DNA of 30,317 nt from JAZNBI01 sp045586995 (GTDB lineage Bacteria; Bacillota; Clostridia; Oscillospirales; CAG-272). Shown here piece by piece: positions 17,468 through 23,127 of this stretch (its first letter is position 1; every line of letters begins with the position of its first letter). The DNA is taken from assembly GCA_045586995.1 (NCBI GenBank), contig JAZNBI010000130.1, forward strand, positions 1 through 30,317. Direction: 5' to 3'. A program made the translations under genes and the position numbers. Under the pieces are notes generated by a model. That model was not told where the DNA came from. It searched no databases and saw only the letters and a list, made by a program, of their open reading frames with translations.

Positions 17468-19771
17468 TTATTTTTGACCGTAATAAGCATTGCTTCCGTG
17501 CTTGCGGAAATAATGTTTATCCAACAAATTTTGACTTACCCTTTGTGTTTCTTGATTTATCAAAAGGGTTTTAAGCGCCATTTCGGCGGCACTTTCAAGA
17601 GTAACCGCAACCTCGACCGCCTTTTCGGGCGATGCGCCCCAGGTAAACGGCGCGTGATTTTTCACCAAGACCGCAGGAACTGCCATTTCATCACGTCCCT
17701 TAAAGGTTTCCGCAATAACAACTCCCGTATTTTTTTCATAATCATTTGCGATTTCTTCAGCGCTCAATTCTCTCGTGCAAGGCACGTCACCGAAGAAGCA
17801 GTCGGCGTGCGTTGTTCCGAATGGGGTAATTGGTTTACCCGCCTGAGCAAAAGCGGTTGCATTTATTGAGTGCGTATGAACGATTCCGCCTATGTTCGGG
17901 AATGTACGGTAAAGCTCAAGATGAGTAGGGGTATCGCTTGACGGACGCAAAGAGCCCTCTACGACCTGTCCGTCAAGATTTAAGACAACAATATCATCGG
18001 GTGTAAGCTTATCATAATCGACTCCGCTCGGTTTGATTGCGACCAAACCGCTTTCGCGGTCGATACCGCTGACGTTTCCCCAAGTCAAAACGACAAGCCC
18101 GTTACGAACCAGATCCATATTTGCTTTATAAACGCGCTCCTTGAGAGATTTTATCGCCGATTCCTTTGAGGGCACGGGATAAAATTCATCAACCGCCGCG
18201 CGTTCAACGTTAAGTAACGTACGGTATTGCTCCATCCACTTCATAAATCCTTCGCTCTCTGCGGCATCGGCATATGTGATCTCGGATTTTGCGTCGGCAA
18301 AAACCTTAGTGTTAAGGTACTCCTCAAGCGACATTCCCTTTCCGCAAGCGGCATAGGCAGCAAGAATCGACATTCCCCACGCTCCGCCTTCTCCCGAATT
18401 ATAATATACCGTAATCGGCAAATTAAGCGCCGCCGCCATGGCTTTTCTGCCTGCCTGCGCCTTAACGTATCCGCCGTGTGCAGACATTTTATCAAGCTTG
18501 AGGTCTTCTTTTTCATAAAGTATATCCATACCTATTCGAAGTGTAGCCACCGCCGAATAAAGTTGCGATCTCATAAAATTGCCCAGAGTGAGCTTTGCGT
18601 CATCGCGTCGCGCCACCATCGGCACGCCGCGTCTTATATCTGTCAAGCTTTCGCCCGACAGATAGTTACAGCTTACAATGCCGCCGCAATCGCTCTCTCC
18701 GCTTTGGGCAGCTCCGTAAATTGCACCAAAAAGCTGACCTTTATCAAGCTTGTTCCCCGTCAGCGCAGAGAACTCGTCGAATATTCCCGCCCAAGCGTCT
18801 ATATCGCTACAGCAGTTGTTGCAATGCACCATAGCCACGCCGCGTCCGTCGGGAGTCGTTACGATGTCAATGGCCGAATAATAATTCTTCAACGGCTTTT
18901 CCATAACCGCCATAGCAAAAATACTCGTGCCCGCACTTACATTTCCCGTTTTGGGAGCGATGCTGTTCGTGGCAACCATGCCGGTTTCAGCGTCACCCTC
19001 GGGTGGACAGAATAATGCGCCCGCTTGTAAATTTCCGCTCTCATCAAGTAAAGCGGCGCCCTCTGCGGTCAGAGTTCCCGCACATTCACCTGCAAATTTA
19101 ACCTTTGGCAAAATATCAAGGATGCTGTAATCAAGCTTGTTTTCCTTTAAAAGTGCATCGAATTTTTCTACCATAACGGCATCGTAATTTCCGGTAGCCG
19201 AATCTATCGGAAACATTCCGCTTGCATCTCCGACACCGAGAATATTTTCGCCTGTCAAAATCCTATGTATATATCCCGAAAGAGTGGTGATGCTCGAAAT
19301 TTTGGAAACGTGCGCCTCGCCGTTCAAAATTGCCTGATAAAGGTGCGCGATGCTCCAACGCTCCGGAACATTGAATTTAAATAAATCGCTTAAAACTGCC
19401 GCTGCCTCTCCTGTAATGGTATTTCTCCACGTACGGAACGGAACAAGCTGATTTCCGTTGGCATCAAACGGCAAATATCCGTGCATCATAGCCGAAATAC
19501 CTATTGAGCCGAGAGCCGTTAAACAAATTCCGTATTTACTTTTAACGTCGGCGCAGAGGTCGGCATAACACTGTCTTACGCCGTTTACTGCGTCGTCAAG
19601 ACGGTATGTCCATATACCGTTTTCAAGTTGATTTTCCCACGTGAAGGAGCCGGATGCCAAAGACGTTCCGTTTTCATCACTTAAAACTGCCTTGATTCTT
19701 GTTGAACCCAGCTCGATTCCGAGATAGGTTCTTCCCTCTTTAATAATCTTTGATATTTCATTTTTTAACAT
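17468..19771 (-). CDS. Bifunctional L-ribulokinase / L-ribulose-5-phosphate 4-epimerase (AraB-AraD fusion)
   Basis: 767 residues from the ATG at 19771 (GAGGGTGAT ribosome site; the in-frame start at 19810 has none). Residues 1 to about 530 are an FGGY sugar kinase: YLGIELGSTRIKAVL at the N terminus, MMHGYLPFD, NVSAGTSIFAM, and GGYVKAQAGRKAMAAAL with GEGGAWG near its end. Residues about 538-767 form a complete class II aldolase-type epimerase, the same length as stand-alone AraD (about 231), with zinc ligands His632 and His634 in HTHS, His706 in NHAPF, THADCFFG, and the AraD tail LDKHYFRKHGSNAYYGQ. The frame is uninterrupted across the junction. The protein would phosphorylate L-ribulose and epimerise the product to D-xylulose-5-P. 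It is the first gene of the operon, divergent from the regulator. Confidence 0.93.
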   Translation of the reverse strand: MLKNEISKIIKEGRTYLGIELGSTRIKAVLSDENGTSLASGSFTWENQLENGIWTYRLDDAVNGVRQCYADLCADVKSKYGICLTALGSIGISAMMHGYLPFDANGNQLVPFRTWRNTITGEAAAVLSDLFKFNVPERWSIAHLYQAILNGEAHVSKISSITTLSGYIHRILTGENILGVGDASGMFPIDSATGNYDAVMVEKFDALLKENKLDYSILDILPKVKFAGECAGTLTAEGAALLDESGNLQAGALFCPPEGDAETGMVATNSIAPKTGNVSAGTSIFAMAVMEKPLKNYYSAIDIVTTPDGRGVAMVHCNNCCSDIDAWAGIFDEFSALTGNKLDKGQLFGAIYGAAQSGESDCGGIVSCNYLSGESLTDIRRGVPMVARRDDAKLTLGNFMRSQLYSAVATLRIGMDILYEKEDLKLDKMSAHGGYVKAQAGRKAMAAALNLPITVYYNSGEGGAWGMSILAAYAACGKGMSLEEYLNTKVFADAKSEITYADAAESEGFMKWMEQYRTLLNVERAAVDEFYPVPSKESAIKSLKERVYKANMDLVRNGLVVLTWGNVSGIDRESGLVAIKPSGVDYDKLTPDDIVVLNLDGQVVEGSLRPSSDTPTHLELYRTFPNIGGIVHTHSINATAFAQAGKPITPFGTTHADCFFGDVPCTRELSAEEIANDYEKNTGVVIAETFKGRDEMAVPAVLVKNHAPFTWGASPEKAVEVAVTLESAAEMALKTLLINQETQRVSQNLLDKHYFRKHGSNAYYGQK

Positions 19772-19821
19772 TAAATTATCACCCTCATTCCTTTTATTTA
19801 ATTTTATCAAATCTAATTTAA

Positions 19822-19841
19822 TAAATATAGGTCTATATTTA
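19822..19841. promoter_or_regulatory. Candidate operator between araBD and its regulator
   Basis: Perfect palindrome with 9-bp arms TAAATATAG and CTATATTTA and a 2-base centre, 10 bases upstream of the regulator's -35 box and about 50 bases upstream of the araBD start. The position suits a site controlling one or both divergent promoters. The DNA is AT-rich, so some symmetry is expected by chance. Confidence 0.45.
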
Positions 19842-19850
19842 CGAAATATA

Positions 19851-19879
19851 TTGATTTTGTCCGTTTGCGATGATATAAT
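19851..19879 (+). promoter_or_regulatory. Sigma-A promoter for PocR-AraC regulator gene
   Basis: -35 TTGATT (19851-19856), 17-base spacer, -10 TATAAT (19874-19879), followed by AAAAGGAG and the ATG at 19911. No equally good promoter was found for the divergent araBD gene, which suits an activator-dependent promoter. Confidence 0.75.
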
Positions 19880-19910
19880 CTATATATTATGAAAAGGAGC
19901 GCATAAATCT

Positions 19911-20762
19911 ATGGAGTCATTATTTAACACCGAGCAATTACTTTTGCGGTTAAAAGAATTTCACACGATAACCAATATTCGAATTTCGGTTTTTAACTCG
20001 AATTTTGAAGAAATTGCCTCTTATCCGTCGGCTCGCGCCGAAATTTGCGATACGATTCGTTTAAACAAATGTGCCGAACAGAATTGTCATAAATGCGATC
20101 TCGAAGCATGCCGTATCGCTTCGGGGAGAAAAGAGCCATACATATACCGTTGCCACGCAGGACTTACCGAAATAATAGCTCCGCTTTTTCTCGGAAATGT
20201 AGTCGTGGGATATATGTTTTTTGCACACTTTCTTTCGTATTCCGATTATGACGATGCAAAAAAAGAGATCCTTACCGCTTGCAAGAGATATAATATTGAC
20301 GAAGCACAGCTCACCTCAATGTGCGAACGAATGCCGCTTTACAATCAAAATTATCTTATCGCCGCATCGCATCTGCTTCAGGCGGTAGCGACGTATCTGT
20401 GTATGGAAAAAATGCTCTACGTCAAATATGAAACGCTTCCGCTTAAAATCGACCGCTATATACGCTCAAATTTGGATTCGGATTTATCGGTAGATGCCAT
20501 TTGCAACAAATTCAAAGTAGGAAAAACTCAGCTCTATGATATAATAAAAAAATTATACGGCATGGGAGTAGCCGAGGTGGTTCGCAAGATGAGAATGGAT
20601 TATGCTCGAGAGCTGCTCCAAATAAGTCCCGACACACCGATCTACGAGGTCGCTTCAAGGTGCGGATACACCGAATATAATTATTTTATAGCCGCTTTCC
20701 GCAAAGCCGTCGGTATATCACCAAAGCAATTTGCTCTGAGGCAACGCAATTCCAATAAATAA
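19911..20762 (+). CDS. AraC-family regulator with PocR sensory domain
   Basis: 283 residues. The N-terminal part (about 1-165) is a PocR ligand-binding domain, recognisable by its cysteine-rich core CHKCDLEACRIASGRKEPYI and the following RCHAGLTEIIAPLF and VVGYMFFAHFLS. The C-terminal 100 residues hold two AraC-type helix-turn-helix motifs: LSVDAICNKFKVGKTQLYDI and PIYEVASRCGYTEYNYFIAA, then FRKAVGISPKQF. PocR-AraC proteins sense small carbon compounds; in Firmicutes they are often divergent from sugar-use operons. Its divergent orientation to araBD makes it the probable regulator of arabinose catabolism. It ends before the terminator at 20924-20973. Confidence 0.92.
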   Translation: MESLFNTEQLLLRLKEFHTITNIRISVFNSNFEEIASYPSARAEICDTIRLNKCAEQNCHKCDLEACRIASGRKEPYIYRCHAGLTEIIAPLFLGNVVVGYMFFAHFLSYSDYDDAKKEILTACKRYNIDEAQLTSMCERMPLYNQNYLIAASHLLQAVATYLCMEKMLYVKYETLPLKIDRYIRSNLDSDLSVDAICNKFKVGKTQLYDIIKKLYGMGVAEVVRKMRMDYARELLQISPDTPIYEVASRCGYTEYNYFIAAFRKAVGISPKQFALRQRNSNK

Positions 20763-20914
20763 TTTTTTCACACGTGGTCCCATACCAAAGCTCTGTTTTT
20801 ATATATTTACCTAACTTCGGTTTTATTATATATTAATTTAACAAAAATATCAATAGTTTTTTTGCATTTTTTCGCATATTAACCAATATAAATATGTTCC
20901 TAAAATCCGAATTT

Positions 20915-20973
20915 AAAAAGTTCGAACCTCTCGCGACAAGTGTAAAGCCACTCGCGCGGGAGGTTCTTTTTTA
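20915..20973. terminator. Terminator after the PocR-AraC regulator and small membrane protein genes
   Basis: GAACCTCTCGCG (20924-20935) pairs with CGCGGGAGGTTC (20955-20966; one G-U), with additional pairing near the loop. On the + strand it is followed by a run of T with one A; on the - strand by TTTTT (20919-20915). It can end both convergent transcripts. The 160 bases between the regulator stop and this hairpin hold nothing recognisable. Confidence 0.88.
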
Positions 20974-20997
20974 TTTATTTGTTTTCAATTTATTTAT

Positions 20998-21384
20998 TCA
21001 ATCACGGCACTGGCAATTCACAACGCAAACCACCGACGAAATCAGCATAACCGTAAAAAGAGTTGCGAGCCCCAAAACTATTCCGACAACCACGGTAGAA
21101 GCAAACGGAGCGACTATAAGACCTGCTGCGGAAGCAATTATTGCTCCGAGAGCCGATACGAGAACCAAGACGCGATTTTTACAAAAACACTTTGCGCTCT
21201 TGCAAGAAGCGTTCGCGGCGTATATAGGAGAAAGCAAAACTCCCAAAACGCCAATAATGAGATATACCCAAAAAATTATTCCCGTCGAAACAAATCCGAG
21301 AGAGTAGAGCACGCCGAGAAGAACACCCGCAATAATACCTATTATCACACTTATAAATGTGCAATTAGATCTACCACAATCCAT
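20998..21384 (-). CDS. Small cysteine-rich four-helix membrane protein, unknown function
   Basis: 128 residues from the ATG at 21384 (AAGGAGGTG 7 bases upstream); the in-frame ATG at 21402 lies inside that ribosome site and has no site of its own. Four hydrophobic helices are visible (about 9-30, 34-52, 73-93, 97-120). All eight cysteines fall in the N terminus (C3, C8), the central loop (C61, C66, C68) and the end (C120, C124, C126). With four helices these three regions lie on one side of the membrane, which suggests a metal, cofactor or disulfide cluster. No family was recognised. The gene follows the DUF4432 gene without a terminator, and its ribosome site is in a strong hairpin (21385-21429). 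Confidence 0.8.
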   Translation of the reverse strand: MDCGRSNCTFISVIIGIIAGVLLGVLYSLGFVSTGIIFWVYLIIGVLGVLLSPIYAANASCKSAKCFCKNRVLVLVSALGAIIASAAGLIVAPFASTVVVGIVLGLATLFTVMLISSVVCVVNCQCRD

Positions 21385-21429
21385 AAATTTCACCTCCTTC
21401 ATTTTTAATATATGAAGGAGGTGAAATTT
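21385..21429 (-). promoter_or_regulatory. 18-bp perfect hairpin sequestering the ribosome site of the small membrane protein gene
   Basis: On the - strand, AAATTTCACCTCCTTCAT (21429-21412) pairs without mismatch with ATGAAGGAGGTGAAATTT (21402-21385) around a 9-base loop. The 3' arm holds the entire Shine-Dalgarno GGAGGTG and abuts the start codon at 21384. The 5' arm contains TCACCTCCTT, the same as the anti-Shine-Dalgarno end of 16S rRNA. No U-run follows on the - strand, so it is not a normal terminator. It lies 16 bases after the stop of the DUF4432 gene. Confidence 0.8.
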
Positions 21430-21445
21430 TAGTGATATGATTCTC

Positions 21446-22363
21446 TTAGGAATTTATATCCTCAAAGCTAAGCTTCAAGGAGAATCTTACCGACTCGTCG
21501 GCGTCTATCTTTTTATATTCAAAATTATCGTCTAAAAAAGAGGTTGCGGGTTCTAAACCGAGCGCATAATCTCCGGACGCAGGACTGCACCACTGTACCA
21601 TACACGGAAGGGTGTCTGCCGAGTAGGAAAGCACAAAGCGTCTGCCGAGCTTTTCATTGATAACCGAAATCTCGCTAAGCTTATTCTTTAAGAAATAACA
21701 GCGTTCCTCTTCATTATCAACAGGCGCGGGAAAGAGCGTGCGCTCAGCTATCTTTTCTGCGGCGTAAGGCGTTCTCGGAATGACCGCTTCTGTTTGCGAA
21801 ACGACCTTAACTCCCTCGTCGAGCATCGGATAGCCAAGATTTATATGGTATAACAGGCAATAATTTTCGGTTTTCGTGCCTCTGTTTGAAAGTGTATCGT
21901 CAAGCATAATGCTTCCTCTTTGCGCATCCAAGGTCACGGTGCGCAAAATATGTAAATTTTGACCGAACAAGGCAGTATATTCTATTTCGGCGGTAACCGA
22001 AAGCTCGCTTTCCGATTGTGAAATACCTATTACTTTTGCGGGGAGATTGTGATAGCTTCCGTGCAGCTCACAGCCGTCGACAGCGCCTATTGCATCAAGA
22101 CCGCAGGTATAGAGCATTCCGCCCTCAAAACGATTTAAAAATGGGATTTCTCTTGACGTAAAGCCGTTTTTTGACACAAAGCTCATATTGACTCCCTTAT
22201 GCCAGATCTGCATAATATCAAGTCCCTTGCTCTCATTCAAAAGCACGCGCAAAATTCCGTTGTCGATTTCAACGACCTTTATACCGTTTTCCTTACCCTC
22301 TGTCAACGTATAGCGACGAACGTATCCCGATTGCAATTTATTGTTGATTCTTCCGTCCTTCAT
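21446..22363 (-). CDS. DUF4432 / aldose 1-epimerase-like protein
   Basis: 305 residues. The protein matches the aldose-1-epimerase-like DUF4432 group: NGILRVLLNESKGLDIMQIW near residues 36-55, FLNRFEGGMLYTCGLDAIGA (with Gly-Leu-Asp), ELHGSYHNLPAKV (with a His in HG and YHN), YCLLYHINLGYPMLDEG and LGLEPATSF with the conserved Glu. The family has the galactose-mutarotase fold; the substrate is unknown. The ribosome site GAGGT precedes the start at 22363. Transcription starts from a consensus promoter at 22436-22464, and the next gene downstream is the cysteine-rich membrane protein. Confidence 0.85.
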   Translation of the reverse strand: MKDGRINNKLQSGYVRRYTLTEGKENGIKVVEIDNGILRVLLNESKGLDIMQIWHKGVNMSFVSKNGFTSREIPFLNRFEGGMLYTCGLDAIGAVDGCELHGSYHNLPAKVIGISQSESELSVTAEIEYTALFGQNLHILRTVTLDAQRGSIMLDDTLSNRGTKTENYCLLYHINLGYPMLDEGVKVVSQTEAVIPRTPYAAEKIAERTLFPAPVDNEEERCYFLKNKLSEISVINEKLGRRFVLSYSADTLPCMVQWCSPASGDYALGLEPATSFLDDNFEYKKIDADESVRFSLKLSFEDINS

Positions 22364-22435
22364 AAATACCTCACAAAATATTTTAATTTTATAGAAAAAT
22401 CCGAAAAATTTTCAAAGAAATTGTCTTCACCGTCT

Positions 22436-22464
22436 ATTATACACTGCATAAGCGAGCTTGTCAA
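22436..22464 (-). promoter_or_regulatory. Consensus sigma-A promoter for DUF4432 gene
   Basis: On the - strand, exact -35 TTGACA (22464-22459), a 17-base spacer and exact -10 TATAAT (22441-22436). It starts only a few bases after the terminator of the upstream candidate RNA and leaves a leader of about 65 bases. Confidence 0.88.
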
Positions 22465-22466
22465 TC

Positions 22467-22522
22467 AAAAAAAGGGGTGACCTTGAATGTGAGTCGTAAA
22501 TTCACAATCAAGGTCACTCCCC
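22467..22522 (-). terminator. Strong Rho-independent terminator of the orphan RNA
   Basis: GGGGTGACCTTGA (22474-22486) pairs with TCAAGGTCA and CCCC (22508-22522, one bulged base); an inner TGTGA/TCACA stem extends it. Seven T follow on the - strand (22473-22467). There is no U-run on the + strand. Confidence 0.9.
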
Positions 22523-22856
22523 GTGATTCTTGATATCTAACATCTTTTGTTATCCTCGCTTTCTATTGTCTGCCCTTCGCTCCCTCTACATACTACCTCT
22601 ACAACACCTCATCAGCTACTTGATCTCTTATGGAGATAAACATTATGATTTCTCTGTATCGTTCTTCCAAAGGGCGATTTTTTTGACCTTTGCTCAATAT
22701 CAAACCCTAAATCCGACCATCTCTTACTCTTCTTTTTAAGTGACTGGAGCTTTTATTGCTCTCACTTCTCCGCCTTCGGATTCTCTCCCTTTTGGGTTTT
22801 CCTTTGATAAAAGTCGGTCTTTAATTTTTCATTGGACCGTACCATCCTTTCTTTGT
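22467..22856 (-). ncRNA. Orphan structured RNA candidate, about 390 nt
   Basis: A complete transcription unit without an ORF: promoter at 22863-22891 and terminator at 22467-22522. The transcript strand is markedly purine-rich. Local hairpins in order of transcription are CCC/GGG (22796-22787), TCCG/CGGA with a 4-base loop (22780-22769), AAGTGA-GAGC/GCTC-TCACTT (22767-22738, with a CAG bulge), CAAAGG/CCTTTG (22692-22668), ATCTC/GAGAT (22637-22623), TAACA/TGTTA (22552-22538) and the terminator. TGTAGAGG occurs twice about 14 bases apart near 22590. Length excludes 6S and small SRP RNA; the tmRNA tRNA-like end and RNase P core sequences were looked for and not seen. I do not recognise the family. 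The 5' end is inferred from the promoter. Confidence 0.6.
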
Positions 22857-22862
22857 GATACC

Positions 22863-22891
22863 ATTATAGCACATTTTTTTGGCAAATGCAA
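22863..22891 (-). promoter_or_regulatory. Sigma-A promoter for the orphan RNA
   Basis: On the - strand, -35 TTGCAT (22891-22886), 17-base spacer, -10 TATAAT (22868-22863). No coding sequence starts downstream before the terminator at 22522. Confidence 0.75.
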
Positions 22892-22966
22892 TTGGCAATT
22901 TGTAAGAAATATACAATAATTTTTTATGCATTAGGTAAAAATTGTAGCTTAAACGCAAAATGGGGC

Positions 22967-22995
22967 TTTACAAATAAAAAATAATATGATATAAT
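22967..22995 (+). promoter_or_regulatory. Sigma-A promoter facing the large lipoprotein gene's 3' end
   Basis: -35 TTTACA (22967-22972), 17-base spacer, -10 TATAAT (22990-22995). The next gene is on the opposite strand (ends at 23128), so it can only serve a short non-coding transcript. Confidence 0.6.
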
Positions 22996-23001
22996 TGTAA
23001 T

Positions 23002-23092
23002 GTTGGTTGCAAAAAAAACGATCTGAATATTACAGTAAATATATTATAAGCTCCCGATTGTGCTCAATGCGCAATCGGGAGCTTGATATTTT
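23002..23092 (+). ncRNA. Candidate small RNA, about 90 nt
   Basis: Predicted from the promoter at 22967-22995 and the hairpin at 23048-23084. An upstream stem is possible between GTAATGTT and AATATTAC (23000 region, one G-U pair). The U-run after the end hairpin is imperfect (GATATTTTA), and the promoter alone could be chance in AT-rich DNA. There is no ORF of useful length. Confidence 0.35.
23048..23084. terminator. Terminator-like hairpin after the large lipoprotein gene
   Basis: AAGCTCCCGATTGTGC (23048-23063) pairs with GCGCAATCGGGAGCTT (23069-23084), one G-U pair and a 5-base loop. It is about 45 bases after the stop of the - strand gene ending at 23128. The flanks are AT-rich rather than clean U-runs. 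Confidence 0.7.
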
Positions 23093-23127
23093 ATGACTAA
23101 TTACTAATCGAGCATTCCGAAGTTACA

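Noticed and set aside
18227..19015. 262-codon open frame opposite the kinase part of the araBD fusion
   Set aside because: It lies wholly antisense to a clear, conserved FGGY kinase, has no ribosome site, and its sequence is rich in Arg, His and Ser as expected for an antisense shadow.
20894..21307. 137-codon open frame on the + strand over the regulator terminator and the small membrane protein
   Set aside because: It starts upstream of and reads through a strong terminator and is antisense to the better-supported membrane protein with a good ribosome site.
22590..22640. CTGATGAG and a later GAAA on the - strand inside the orphan RNA, resembling a hammerhead ribozyme core
   Set aside because: The stems that should flank these core bases are not present at the right places; the match is to a short motif only.
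22530..22739. Open frame of 69 codons on the + strand across the orphan RNA
   Set aside because: No ribosome site or promoter, biased composition from a pyrimidine-rich strand, and no recognisable protein features.
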